Positions 54,610 through 63,925 are shown, numbered from the stretch's first letter. The stretch is 64,000 nucleotides of DNA from Lachnospiraceae bacterium (GCA_004556655.1 SFGF01000015.1:5115-69114); one strand, 5' to 3'. The notes: generated by a model not told the origin, from the sequence alone. A program made the numbers and translations.

Positions 54610-56076
54610 TTAGTTACGATTAGTTTTCTCAATAATCGTTTTGATTATTTCCTCTGCTTTTTCTATTTCTTCAAATCCTGTTATTCTCCACTCCCAGTTG
54701 GGGCTTCCTGTGGTTCCGGGGCGATTGATTCTTGCTTCATCTCCCAGATCGAGGATATCCTGAACCGTGACTACGGAAAGCTGTGCAATACTCTGGAATA
54801 CTGCATGGATGAAACGGTGACCCAGTTTTTCTTCCGTACATTTTTTCTCCTTCAGAAGATCATCCACTTCTTTTTCTGTTTCTTCCGATTTTGTCAGGTA
54901 CCAGCCTTTAATAGTCTGGTTGTCATGTGTACCGGTATAAAGGATCAGATTTTCTCTGTCCGGGAAATCATTATTTTTCTCATCAGGATCCAGCGAAAAT
55001 TGGTATACTTTCATGCCTTTGAAGCCAAAATGATCTCTAAGTACGCCAACTTCAGGGCGAAGGTCTCCCAAATCCTCGATTACAATCTCGATATCCGGAT
55101 ACAGTGCCAGAAGGTGGTCAAATACATCATAGCCTGGTGCTTCAATCCATTCTCCTTCAATAGCGGTCGGACAGCTAGCCGGAATTTTCCAATATGTATC
55201 AAACGCACGGAAGTGATCAATACGGACAATATCAAACAAAGTCTGATTGTAACCGATTCTTTCCATCCAAAACTTGTAATCTGTTTCTTTCAAATACTCC
55301 CAATCATAGATTGGATTACCCCATCTCTGTCCTGTAGGACTGAAATAATCCGGTGGAACACCTGCAATATAAGTAGGTCGGAAATTCTCATCCAAAAGGA
55401 AACATTTGCTGTTTGCCCATACGTCAAGGGAATCAATTCCCACATAGAACGGAACATCTCCCATCACTTTTATTCCCAGAGAATTTACATATCCTTTCAA
55501 TTCCATCCACTGACAATAAAACGTATACTGAAGGAACATCTGAAACAGGATTTCTTCCTCTTCTTCAGCAGTAAATTCCCGGCTTTTATTGGTCATCCAA
55601 AGCTTATCTTCTTCTTTCCAGTCCAGCCAGCATTTTCTGTCATTTTTCCACTTCAACATGTAGAATACACCATATTGATATACCCATTCCTGAGTGGCAA
55701 ATTCTTTGTAACTCTCATCCGGATCAAATTTTTTGAATGCCTTTCTGAGATATTCATCCTTATAACTTCTTACTGCCTCATAATCAATATGATCGCTGTC
55801 TTTGTTAAATTCTTTCGGTACCTCATCCAACAATCCGTCTTCTGCCAGTTTTTCCAGGCTGATATAAATCGGGTCTCCGGCATAAGAAGAATATGGCTGA
55901 TATGGTGAGTTTCCATATCCAAGCGGATTTAAAGGAAGAATCTGCCATACACTAAATCCCATACGGCGGATATGATCCGCAAAAGCATATGCCTCTTTTC
56001 CAAAATCTCCCACTCCGTAACTGGAAGGCAGCGATGCCACCGGCATCAATATACCTGCCTGTCTTTTCTTATTCAT
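54610..56076 (-). CDS. malQ: 4-alpha-glucanotransferase
   Basis: A 488-residue GH77 enzyme. Conserved stretches are RQAGILMPVASLPSSYGVGDFG, GDVPFYVGIDSLDVW, the nucleophile region VRIDHFRAFDTYW, IEDLG and GTHDNQTI. It moves alpha-1,4-glucan chains in maltodextrin or glycogen use, in the cytoplasm. The start follows AAAGGAGG. It is alone, with no other glycogen gene adjacent. A long antisense open frame over it is only a shadow. Confidence 0.96.
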   Translation of the reverse strand: MNKKRQAGILMPVASLPSSYGVGDFGKEAYAFADHIRRMGFSVWQILPLNPLGYGNSPYQPYSSYAGDPIYISLEKLAEDGLLDEVPKEFNKDSDHIDYEAVRSYKDEYLRKAFKKFDPDESYKEFATQEWVYQYGVFYMLKWKNDRKCWLDWKEEDKLWMTNKSREFTAEEEEEILFQMFLQYTFYCQWMELKGYVNSLGIKVMGDVPFYVGIDSLDVWANSKCFLLDENFRPTYIAGVPPDYFSPTGQRWGNPIYDWEYLKETDYKFWMERIGYNQTLFDIVRIDHFRAFDTYWKIPASCPTAIEGEWIEAPGYDVFDHLLALYPDIEIVIEDLGDLRPEVGVLRDHFGFKGMKVYQFSLDPDEKNNDFPDRENLILYTGTHDNQTIKGWYLTKSEETEKEVDDLLKEKKCTEEKLGHRFIHAVFQSIAQLSVVTVQDILDLGDEARINRPGTTGSPNWEWRITGFEEIEKAEEIIKTIIEKTNRN

Positions 56077-56096
56077 AAAGCCTCCTTTCTGAAATC

Positions 56097-56118
56097 ACTT
56101 GTCCTTATCAGGACAAGT
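56097..56118 (-). terminator. Hairpin between topB and malQ
   Basis: ACTTGTCCT and AGGACAAGT (9-bp perfect stem, 4-base loop), 11 bases past the topB stop. No real T run on this strand. Confidence 0.4.
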
Positions 56119-56128
56119 TTTCTGCCTG

Positions 56129-58330
56129 TTATCCATCCAGGCGTATATTTTTAAGCGCATCAGCAAAAGCGTTGTTTACTGGTTCTTTTGCTTCTCTCTG
56201 CTGCTTTCTCATATAAGCGGCAACATCCTTTTTCGATACTCCGCCGCCTTCTTTTTTCCGTCTTTCCTGAAATTTGGAAAGACGTTCTTTATGTCCACAG
56301 GAACATACAAACATACTGTCGTCCCCTTTTCCAATCATTTCCATCTTTTTATAGCAGACCGGACAACGGGCATTGGTCACTCTTGACACAGTCTCTCTAT
56401 AGCCACACTCCCGATCCTGACAAACCAGAAGCTTCGCATTTTTCCCGTTAACTGCAAGAAGTCTTTTTCCGCAGTTCGGGCATTTTTTATTTGTCAGATT
56501 ATCATGGCGAAATATTCCCTGTTCTGTTTTGATTTCTCCCAGAATCTCCGTAGTATACTGGCGGATATCCTCCATAAACTTTTTGTCACTGAGGCTGCCT
56601 TTGGCTATCCGGGACAACTTCATTTCCCAATCCGCCGTCAGTTCTGGTTTCTTCAGATCTTCAGGTACCAGTTCCAGAAGCTGTTTTCCCTTCGATGTAA
56701 TAAAAATTTCCTTACCTTTTTTTTCCAGCAGGAAACTGTTAAACAATTTCTCAATAATATCTGCCCTGGTTGCCACTGTTCCCAATCCACCGGTTTCTCC
56801 AAGAGTTTTTGCCATTGCTTTATCGCCGGACTCCATATATTTTACAGGATTTTCCATAGCTGAAAGCAATGTTGCCTCCGTAAAACGAGATGGCGGTGTA
56901 GTCTTTCCTTCTTTCAAAACATATTGTACATCCGTAAGCTTTTCTCCCTGATTCCATTTTGGAAGGTTCTGACCTTTCAGTTCACTTCCTGTTTCTTCCG
57001 AAAATTCGCCTTCAGCATCAAGTTCATACACCTGCCGGAAACCATCCTGTAAAAGAACATTTCCTTTGGCAATCAAATGCTCCCCTGCGCATTCCGCTGT
57101 CAGTGTAGTCTCTTCATAGATACAAGGTGGATAAAGTACACTGAGAAATCTTCTCACCACCAGATCATATATTTTCCTTTCATCGGAACTCATATGTGTA
57201 AGATCTACAAATTGTTCCGTAGGGATAATTGCATGGTGATCCGACACTTTACTGTTGTCTACGAAAGACAATTTCTTTCGACTCCAGTTCTCCCCTCTTA
57301 ACTGACCAGCCAGTTTTCGATAAGGACCGGTACCACAGGCATTCAGTCTCTCCGGAATCGTATCCACCACATCCGATGTAAGATACCTGGAATCCGTTCT
57401 TGGATAGGTAAGCACTTTATAATTTTCATATAAACGCTGCATAATATTTAAGGTTTCTTTTGCCGAATATCCAAATCTTTTGTTCGCATCTCTCTGAAGT
57501 TCCGTAAGGTCATAAAGCAATGGTGGAAATGCTTTTTTCTCTTTCTTTTCCACTTTCTGAATCGTCAGATTTCCTTTCTTCATCTGTTCAAGGATTGCCT
57601 CCATACGATTCCTCTGGAAAGACCGAAAACTGCCGGATTTTTCATCCTTCCAGGTAAAGGTTACTCCATTTACTCTGGCAGAAATCCCATAATACGTCTC
57701 CGGAACAAATTTTTTTATTTCTTCCTCCCTCATGGCAATCATTGCCAGCGTCGGTGTCTGCACTCTTCCGCAAGACAGCTGTGCATTATACTTACAAGTC
57801 AATGCCCTGGTCGCATTGATTCCAACCAGCCAGTCTGCCTCTGCACGTGATACTGCCGCATGGTACAGATTATCATACTCTCTGGCATCTTTCAGATGGG
57901 AAAATCCCTCTTGAATCGCTTTATCTGTCACCGAAGAAATCCAAAGTCTGCGGCATGGTTTGCGGTTACCTGCTTTTTTTAAAATCCACCTGGCAACCAG
58001 TTCTCCTTCTCTTCCGGCATCCGTAGCTATGACAATATCTTTTACGTCTTTCCTGTGAATCAGACTTTTTACCGTCTGATACTGCTTACCAGTCTGTCGA
58101 ATCACCTCAATCTCCAGTTTTTCCGGCATGATCGGAAGATCTTCCATCTTCCATACTTTATATTTTCCATCGTAACCTTCCAGGTCTTTCAGTGTGACCA
58201 GATGCCCCATTCCCCAGGTTACTATATATTCATTGCCTTCCATAAATCCATTTGTCTTTTTGGAGCACTTAAGGACCCGGGCAATATCCCGTCCCACCGA
58301 AGGTTTTTCTGCTATAACCAATGTCTTCAT
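56129..58330 (-). CDS. topB: DNA topoisomerase III
   Basis: A 733-residue type IA topoisomerase. The Toprim domain has VIAEKPSVGRDIARVL and ATDAGREGELVARW; the catalytic Tyr is in LTYPRTDSRYL. Two C-terminal zinc-ribbon-like modules follow (CPNCGKRLL with CQDRECGY, and CPVCYKKM with CSCG). It relaxes or decatenates DNA. Plasmid and conjugative-element copies are common, but full length and chromosomal neighbours here give no sign of a mobile element. The start overlaps the stop of the broken ATP-grasp gene by four bases. Confidence 0.95.
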   Translation of the reverse strand: MKTLVIAEKPSVGRDIARVLKCSKKTNGFMEGNEYIVTWGMGHLVTLKDLEGYDGKYKVWKMEDLPIMPEKLEIEVIRQTGKQYQTVKSLIHRKDVKDIVIATDAGREGELVARWILKKAGNRKPCRRLWISSVTDKAIQEGFSHLKDAREYDNLYHAAVSRAEADWLVGINATRALTCKYNAQLSCGRVQTPTLAMIAMREEEIKKFVPETYYGISARVNGVTFTWKDEKSGSFRSFQRNRMEAILEQMKKGNLTIQKVEKKEKKAFPPLLYDLTELQRDANKRFGYSAKETLNIMQRLYENYKVLTYPRTDSRYLTSDVVDTIPERLNACGTGPYRKLAGQLRGENWSRKKLSFVDNSKVSDHHAIIPTEQFVDLTHMSSDERKIYDLVVRRFLSVLYPPCIYEETTLTAECAGEHLIAKGNVLLQDGFRQVYELDAEGEFSEETGSELKGQNLPKWNQGEKLTDVQYVLKEGKTTPPSRFTEATLLSAMENPVKYMESGDKAMAKTLGETGGLGTVATRADIIEKLFNSFLLEKKGKEIFITSKGKQLLELVPEDLKKPELTADWEMKLSRIAKGSLSDKKFMEDIRQYTTEILGEIKTEQGIFRHDNLTNKKCPNCGKRLLAVNGKNAKLLVCQDRECGYRETVSRVTNARCPVCYKKMEMIGKGDDSMFVCSCGHKERLSKFQERRKKEGGGVSKKDVAAYMRKQQREAKEPVNNAFADALKNIRLDG

Positions 58331-59573
58331 TCTTTTTCTTCCTTCAAAACCAATGTGGCAACTGCCCTTTCATTATACTGGGAGGAAATGATTCCTCCTG
58401 TAGAAAGCCTGGAGTAAATTCCGGCAAACTCACCATTGTACACATATAATCCCGACATATTTGTATAAGAATGAAACTCCGGATGCGCATCACGGAAACA
58501 AATATTATCTGTCCGATACGGATGATAATACTCCTGATAAATATAATTTTTATTCCAGTGTCTGTGAATAATATCTTCCCAGTCATCATCACTGTAATCA
58601 ATTCCTGCAAATACACCTCTGGATGCATAAGAGTCAAGAGGTTTTATGATCCAACGATCCTTATCGTCCAGAATCTCATCCATTCTGCAGAACCGATCAT
58701 CCATCAGATTTGTATAAGGAATATGATCTGTCACAAACTTCTGTTCTTCTTCGGTAAGCAGTTTCATAGTAGCATTGTCTCTCAACATCTTAAACAGCCA
58801 CTTGTTGTGGGGAATCTGGGTACAAATAGAACCCATCACACAAACATTCTGATCTTTTACCGCCTGGATAAACGGTTGTATCTCATCATAGTGAGCCATA
58901 ATATCACAGGTTACAGCTCTCCGGTAAATCAGATCAATGGGATGCCCTGCCGCTGAATAAAGCACTCCATCCCTGTACGTCATATCACGGATATTACAGA
59001 TTTCTGTTTCATATCCCGCTTTCTGAAACCTTGCGGCAAATTCTTTAAATTCATTGACACAACAATGATCCATAAAATCTGTTATCACAATATACGGATT
59101 CTCCACTTTTTTCTCATAGGTATCATAAAGCTTCATAAAGCTTTCTACCAGACTGTCATAAAGTTCAAAAGTAGAGAATGCATATTTTTTCAGCATTTCC
59201 TGGTGAGCATCATTTAAAGCCAGTGCCTGATTTAATACATAATCCTCATTCATAGCACTGGTTCCATCGGTATTAATTTCACAGAATTTAAAATCCCATG
59301 TTTCTTCGTTAAAAAATATATCAAATTATATTCACGAATTACTTTTGTTAAAATACTGTAGGTTGTCTTTACAATCCAACGAAAATATTCAATCTCTTTT
59401 TCTGTAAAAATCTTTGGAATATGAAGGGTATGCACCACAAGCCCGTTATAAGCCGCCGTGGAATGATCCAGATATTCCTTGATCGCAGCACCGGATGCCT
59501 GACACTCTTCTTCATGCTCCAGAATATATTGCTTATATTCATTTTCTATTTGATGCATTTTCTCACTTTTCAT
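58327..59573 (-). pseudogene. Glutathionylspermidine-synthase-like ATP-grasp gene, broken by a deletion
   Basis: The first 81 or so codons (59573 to about 59328) run to VIREY, then shift frame. The second part is in another frame, from 59325 (FDIFFNEETWDFKFCEINTD) through NEDYVLN to the end at 58327. It carries the ATP-grasp signatures IYRRAV, HNKWLF and WIIKPLDSYASRGV. Joined, the two make one circularly permuted ATP-grasp protein with, as I recall the family, about 40 residues missing at the junction. Both remnants have open ends: 107 codons and 308 codons from an ATG at 59253. Probably inactive. Confidence 0.7.
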
Positions 59574-59699
59574 AACAATGTCCTCTTTCTTTTACTCTCC
59601 ACTCAATCTTCTCAAATAATCAAATTTATTATAACATGATTCTTTTGGATGTCTATAAAAATCATTGTACATCTTTATAAGAATTTTATAAATTCTCTA

Positions 59700-59728
59700 T
59701 TGACAAAACATAATTTTATAATTATAAT
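59700..59728 (+). promoter_or_regulatory. Perfect-consensus promoter for tRNA-Thr
   Basis: TTGACA (59700-59705), 17 bases, TATAAT (59723-59728), 13 bases before the tRNA. Confidence 0.85.
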
Positions 59729-59741
59729 TTAACACGGATTT

Positions 59742-59814
59742 GCTGAAATAGCTCAGTCGGTAGAGCACTTCACTCGTAATGAAGGGGTCGTGAGTTCGAG
59801 TCTCATTTTCAGCT
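59742..59814 (+). tRNA. tRNA-Thr (anticodon CGU)
   Basis: A 73-base cloverleaf. Acceptor GCTGAAA pairs with TTTCAGC, the D-arm is GCTC...GAGC, the anticodon arm CTTCA-CTCGTAA-TGAAG has CGT at 59775-59777, and the T-arm contains GTTCGAGTC. It reads ACG. The 3' CCA is not encoded. The discriminator base is T. Confidence 0.95.
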
Positions 59815-59820
59815 GATATG

Positions 59821-59860
59821 TTAAGGGCAAAAATTGGTTAGTACCGATTTTTGCCCTTAA
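59821..59860. terminator. Terminator after tRNA-Thr and the ABC operon
   Basis: TTAAGGGCAAAAATTGG and CCGATTTTTGCCCTTAA form a 17-bp stem (one G-U) with a 6-base loop. It lies between tRNA-Thr and the converging ABC ATPase gene and is followed by AT-rich sequence on both sides. Confidence 0.75.
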
Positions 59861-59898
59861 TAATTATTTTTCATATATTTTTGCTTCAATTATCAATC

Positions 59899-60546
59899 TT
59901 ATGCATATGCATCTTTTTTACAAATGTATCCTTGATCCATTTCGTAAACGCAATCACAAAGTTGGTGAATATCCTCACGATTATGACTTGCCAATAAAAT
60001 CGTACATCCTCGATTTTTTAAATTTAAAAGGACATGCCGAATCTCTTCTACACCTTGATTATCCAGCCCATTCATTGGTTCATCCAAAATTAGTATCGTC
60101 TGGTCTTCCATAATTGCTTGCGCAATTCCAAGTCGTTGTCGCATTCCCATGGAATATTTTCCTACTTTTTTATGTTTCTCCTTGTCTAACCCTACCACTT
60201 CCAAAATTTTATCAATTTTATTCTCAGATACTTTCCCATTTAATCCCATTAAGAAAGCAAGATTTCTATAGCCGCTATAATGTCTCAAAAACCCCGGTGT
60301 CTCAATAATTATTCCTAAATCTTTATGCGCCTCTCCCTTTTTTATTGGTTGCCCATGAATCAGTATTTCTCCACTATCAATCTGAAGGAATCCACAAATG
60401 CACTTGAAAAGTACGGTTTTCCCTGAACCATTTCTTCCAACAATCCCACAGATACTTCCCTCATCAACGGAAAGCTGAATATTATTTAATACGGAAATAC
60501 CTTTAAATGATTTATTAACATTCTTTGCTTCAATTACAGCACTCAT
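59899..60546 (-). CDS. ABC-2 type transporter ATP-binding protein
   Basis: A 215-residue ATPase with Walker A GRNGSGKTV, signature YSMGMRQRLGIAQAI, Walker B ILILDEPMNGLD and the H-loop LASHN. The YSMGMRQRLG form marks the ABC-2/BcrA-type subfamily used in drug and lantibiotic export or immunity. It is last in a five-gene run with two permease genes, a lipoprotein and a secreted protein. It starts 21 bases after the permease stop with GGAGG. The protein is short: the C-terminal extension of many BcrA-type ATPases is absent. Confidence 0.93.
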   Translation of the reverse strand: MSAVIEAKNVNKSFKGISVLNNIQLSVDEGSICGIVGRNGSGKTVLFKCICGFLQIDSGEILIHGQPIKKGEAHKDLGIIIETPGFLRHYSGYRNLAFLMGLNGKVSENKIDKILEVVGLDKEKHKKVGKYSMGMRQRLGIAQAIMEDQTILILDEPMNGLDNQGVEEIRHVLLNLKNRGCTILLASHNREDIHQLCDCVYEMDQGYICKKDAYA

Positions 60547-60567
60547 TCTTCTACCTCCGGAAGATCT

Positions 60568-61314
60568 CTATGATATATTATAAGTAGGACTATAAAATAA
60601 ATAAGTAGGATCCAACCAGGCCACAGTTACTATATAGTGTAAGAAATCAGGCATAAATGACAGACGATATGGTGCTAAAATCAGAAGTATAGCCACAGTG
60701 ATTCCAACTTCTCTATGAAAATACAGATTACAGAAAAACAATATCAGACCGATTAACAAAGCATTTAATACACCTATTAAAAATATCCAACACTGTAATT
60801 CCATGGGATCAAAACGATTTAAAATATCAGCAGATATAGCTAAGGTAACGCCACACTGCAACCCCAAATCTGTACGGACCAAGGTATTCCATACTTCTCC
60901 CCACTCATTCCGAAAAGATATATGCGGAATCAAAAATAGTAAACTCATACCATACAATAATAAAAAATATAAAACGCTTCCCGCCAGCAAATATAACATC
61001 TGCCCTAACGCCCATACCAATTTTTTGGTACGTATTACTAAAAACATTTGTGAATGATTAAAAAAGGGCGCATTACTGAACAACAATACAATGCCAACAA
61101 AAAAGCAAAATACAACCGACGCATGTGAAAACAAAAAACCAAACAAAAAGGGGGTTGCTTTCACATAATACAATTTCATAAATCTTCGGAGCGGAACTAT
61201 AAGCGTACTAAGAAAAATGAAATTACATATCATAATCATGTACAATCGAGGGTTGCGTACCAATTGTAAAAATTGATACCTGGTAATACGTAAAATGCTT
61301 CGTACATTATTCAT
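60568..61314 (-). CDS. ABC transporter permease, first subunit
   Basis: A 248-residue membrane protein with about six hydrophobic segments and short loops. I recognise no family beyond a general ABC-2-type permease. Its start overlaps the end of the second permease gene by eight bases and it has GGAGG before its ATG. The two permeases and the ATPase together should form one transporter. Leu/Phe/Ile-rich codon use and AT content match the other genes after the tRNA. Confidence 0.75.
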   Translation of the reverse strand: MNNVRSILRITRYQFLQLVRNPRLYMIMICNFIFLSTLIVPLRRFMKLYYVKATPFLFGFLFSHASVVFCFFVGIVLLFSNAPFFNHSQMFLVIRTKKLVWALGQMLYLLAGSVLYFLLLYGMSLLFLIPHISFRNEWGEVWNTLVRTDLGLQCGVTLAISADILNRFDPMELQCWIFLIGVLNALLIGLILFFCNLYFHREVGITVAILLILAPYRLSFMPDFLHYIVTVAWLDPTYLFYSPTYNIS

Positions 61315-62071
61315 ACTCGTACCTCCGAATTCCCCGATACAAAAGGAAACAAGAAATGCAATAAAAAGCAGCTGTATACAGTATTATTCTAATTATAAAA
61401 TTACCGCATGGTACCGTTGTCATAATAATCCAGAATATACTTTCTGTGTCTGTTGATAATTTTAACAATGTACTTGAAATAAATAAAAGGATAAAAAACA
61501 ACACAGGAGGTGTACACAATACGAGAAAACCATCACGTAAATATGGAGAAAGCCCTAACGCAATCACTGCCATACAGCCACAACAAATCCCATTCATTAA
61601 AATCTGAAGTATAATAAATTCTAATACATGTTCCGGAAGCAATATATGAAAAGTAGTAAGTTCTTTCAAATTTTCAACCACCATGCTGTTATGAATTACA
61701 AGAGGATAACGAGTAAATTCAAACAATAGATAACACATGCTTCCTAAAAAATAAGCGGTAATAGCCCCCACCATACAAACAGTAACCTTAGAAAGAATAT
61801 AATTTTTCAGTTTACTTCTGCATAAAATATTTCGTATCTCATTGTCTTGAAAATCTTCACAGATACTTAAACCATATACAGCACCACAAACAACCAACAA
61901 AATATATGTAATGGTGCTTCGACCAACTGCAGCAAAAAAGATAGATAAAATATCGTCTTCACCCGCAAATCTTCTTGTATTTAAATACCATAAAACTGCA
62001 GTTGTAATTACAAGTCCTAAAAATTTTATATTGAGAAAAGCTCTGTAAAGATCCATTTTCAAAACTTTCAT
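61307..62071 (-). CDS. ABC transporter permease, second subunit
   Basis: A 254-residue protein with about six membrane segments and a basic, tyrosine-rich C-terminus (YRGIRRYEYE). It pairs with the other permease by overlap and similar length, suggesting a heterodimer. Weak resemblance to ABC-2 permeases of lantibiotic immunity systems (segment CGAVYGLSICEDFQDNEIRN resembles the first cytosolic loop of that type). It lies 16 bases after the lipoprotein gene. Confidence 0.75.
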   Translation of the reverse strand: MKVLKMDLYRAFLNIKFLGLVITTAVLWYLNTRRFAGEDDILSIFFAAVGRSTITYILLVVCGAVYGLSICEDFQDNEIRNILCRSKLKNYILSKVTVCMVGAITAYFLGSMCYLLFEFTRYPLVIHNSMVVENLKELTTFHILLPEHVLEFIILQILMNGICCGCMAVIALGLSPYLRDGFLVLCTPPVLFFILLFISSTLLKLSTDTESIFWIIMTTVPCGNFIIRIILYTAAFYCISCFLLYRGIRRYEYE

Positions 62072-62087
62072 ATGGTCATTCCTTCTT

Positions 62088-63215
62088 TTATGCTGTTAAT
62101 TCTACTCCATTTACTGCATCAATCACAATCTGGCTCTGATAGCAATATCCTTCACCAGAAACCTCTGTATGAAAAACCCACGCTGGTTTTAACTGAGCAG
62201 TGTTATTTTCTCCTGGTATAATATCCATCATAAGCGAAATATGGTCCACTTCGTAAGAAGTATTCACTATTCCCTGATAATTTCTAAAAAAAGTTTCTGC
62301 TGCTTCCTCTAACGAAAGGATCGTTACTTTTTCGTCCTCTTTCCACTCATAACATCCCATAATGTTGGCACCAATGATTCCAGATGCATTCATCATAACG
62401 GTTGCTGCTTCCCCATCTTCAAGTCCCTGTCCCGAATAAGGATTATATATTACAGGAAAGTCATTATATTCTTGAAAAAAATAAAAATAGTAACTATCAT
62501 CCTCGGAAGACCAGGAATCTTTTTTCAAATCAGGATCATAATTGCCATTCATATCTGTAGCGTCTTCATATTGCTGCATAGTTTCATGATCCATAACATA
62601 TACTGTGACAATGTCCCCAAGTGATATTCCATATTGTTTTAAAGTAGTACGAATCAGATTTGCAGCATTTTTCTGTGTCATAAAATCCAAATTTTCATTT
62701 TTTTGATATTGATCTCCATTATAGGATTCAACAAAATTTTCTGTTACAATACAATTCTTGCAATAATCATATTCCTGAGAATTTAAAACAAATCCTGCCG
62801 AATTGTTATAACCTAACACTACCCAACCAGGCTCTCCCACCTTATATTCCATACCAAAAAAGCTATTATTCTCTTCATCAAAAGAAATTGACGGAACACT
62901 ATCAGTCGGGAAAAAACTCTCTGCTAATTCAGAAGTTTGCTCTTTAAGAGGGAGCGGCAAACCACTTGCACAACATATTTGATTATCCTTCACAGTATCC
63001 GGGATGGATACCTGAGCATCCATCCGGATATTATCTTGTTCTTTTTCAAATGTTTTCATTAATGGATCAAAAGATATTATATTTTTTTCTAAAGTTTCAT
63101 TTTCAACATTTTTATTATCTTTTAAACTTAGAGAATCTTTCCCCCTACACCCTGAAAAGCCTAAAGATAATACTAGGAATAGCAATGTTATCGAAAGTTT
63201 CCAGTGTAAGTTCAT
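62088..63215 (-). CDS. Lipoprotein of unknown function in the ABC operon
   Basis: About 375 residues. A signal peptide ends in LSLGFSGC, a lipobox for lipid attachment at Cys. The extracellular part is acidic, and its C-terminal third (YCYQSQIVIDAVNGVELTA) resembles the last strands of PepSY/YycI-like domains. I recognise no enzyme motif. The ATG at 63215 shares its A with the stop of the secreted-protein gene (TGATG), so the two are translationally coupled. The partner is probably the secreted protein or the transporter. Confidence 0.8.
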   Translation of the reverse strand: MNLHWKLSITLLFLVLSLGFSGCRGKDSLSLKDNKNVENETLEKNIISFDPLMKTFEKEQDNIRMDAQVSIPDTVKDNQICCASGLPLPLKEQTSELAESFFPTDSVPSISFDEENNSFFGMEYKVGEPGWVVLGYNNSAGFVLNSQEYDYCKNCIVTENFVESYNGDQYQKNENLDFMTQKNAANLIRTTLKQYGISLGDIVTVYVMDHETMQQYEDATDMNGNYDPDLKKDSWSSEDDSYYFYFFQEYNDFPVIYNPYSGQGLEDGEAATVMMNASGIIGANIMGCYEWKEDEKVTILSLEEAAETFFRNYQGIVNTSYEVDHISLMMDIIPGENNTAQLKPAWVFHTEVSGEGYCYQSQIVIDAVNGVELTA

Positions 63216-63601
63216 CAAGGATTATAACGCCCCCTTATAGTCGTTCCAACTCCTCCCATTGGATCATAATGAATATAATATGTATACTTCTGGCTGGCAT
63301 AGCCATTGTATCCCAAAACTTTGGGGCCTGTTGGAGAAGAGAATGTCCACATGTTTGTATGTACCCCATATTCACTTCCATTATCCACACCAATACTAAC
63401 ACCTTTAGACGAAGAGTGATATGTTGTAGTTACATAAGCAGCCTGTTCTGTATCACTTTTGGTTCCAGGGGCAACTCTTTTATCAGTAGCATTGGTTGTA
63501 AAAGCAAAATATTCTTTTGCCGCATGTACAGGAACTGAACACGTAAATACGGTCGTTAATAATAACATTGATGTAACTATTCTTTTTAAATTATGTTTCA
63601 T
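63215..63601 (-). CDS. Small secreted protein of unknown function
   Basis: A 128-residue protein. A signal peptide (VTSMLLLTTVFTCSVPVHA) gives a mature protein of about 101 residues starting AKEYFAFTTN. The mature part is rich in Thr, Tyr, Gly and Ser, has no Cys, has a single Trp, and ends GGVGTTIRGRYNP; a beta-rich fold is likely. It is somewhat like lactococcin-972 and DUF2712 secreted proteins in size and composition, but I see no clear family signature. First gene of the ABC operon, with an optimal AGGAGG. Confidence 0.8.
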   Translation of the reverse strand: MKHNLKRIVTSMLLLTTVFTCSVPVHAAKEYFAFTTNATDKRVAPGTKSDTEQAAYVTTTYHSSSKGVSIGVDNGSEYGVHTNMWTFSSPTGPKVLGYNGYASQKYTYYIHYDPMGGVGTTIRGRYNP

Positions 63602-63702
63602 TATTATACCTCCTTTAAACTTTTATTTTCAAGTAACAACCATCTACCCCATTGGCCTCTACCTCCTTTGTATGTATATTTTTTTTATCTCTTTATTGGA
63701 TA

Positions 63703-63731
63703 ATATTAATGTATTATCTTTTTGTTGTCAA
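63703..63731 (-). promoter_or_regulatory. Promoter for the secreted protein-ABC operon
   Basis: TTGACA (63726-63731), 17 bases, TAATAT (63703-63708). It would give a leader of about 95 bases. The -35 is perfect; the -10 is moderate. Confidence 0.6.
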
Positions 63732-63819
63732 TAAATATTTTATTTTCTGTTATTATTTTAATTACATTTTTTATTTTGTTTATACATTTTTTAACATTTA
63801 TCATATAATTATGAAAAAT

Positions 63820-63862
63820 ATATTGTATATTTCGATTAAATAAACATTAAAATATACAATAT
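63820..63862. repeat. AT-rich palindrome upstream of the ABC operon
   Basis: ATATTGTATATTT and AAATATACAATAT (13-bp perfect arms, 17-base spacer) lie about 90 bases before the -35. It may be an operator or a terminator of an upstream gene beyond the window. Confidence 0.45.
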
Positions 63863-63909
63863 TTACATCTTGCTTTTTTCTTAAAGATATTATATTATTA
63901 ATATGATAT

Positions 63910-63925
63910 GGGTGTCAAAACACCC
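63910..63925. repeat. Short hairpin in the AT-rich end of the window
   Basis: GGGTGT and ACACCC (6-bp stem, 4-base loop) are followed by GTTTT on the plus strand. It could be a weak terminator. The whole stretch 63602-64000 is very AT-rich; apart from the promoter, the palindrome and this hairpin I see no gene in it. Confidence 0.35.

Noticed and set aside
54595..55908. Plus-strand open frame of 437 codons opposite malQ
   Set aside because: The malQ reading frame is well conserved over its whole length; the antisense product is Phe/Ile/Cys-rich with no recognisable domain.
59742..59880. tRNA-Thr as a proven integration site (att duplication)
   Set aside because: I did not find a second copy of the tRNA 3' end in the remaining 4 kb, and no integrase gene is in the window.
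63652..63843. 63-codon hydrophobic plus-strand frame
   Set aside because: Arises from AT-rich promoter DNA; Phe/Tyr/Ile-rich sequence without a start signal.
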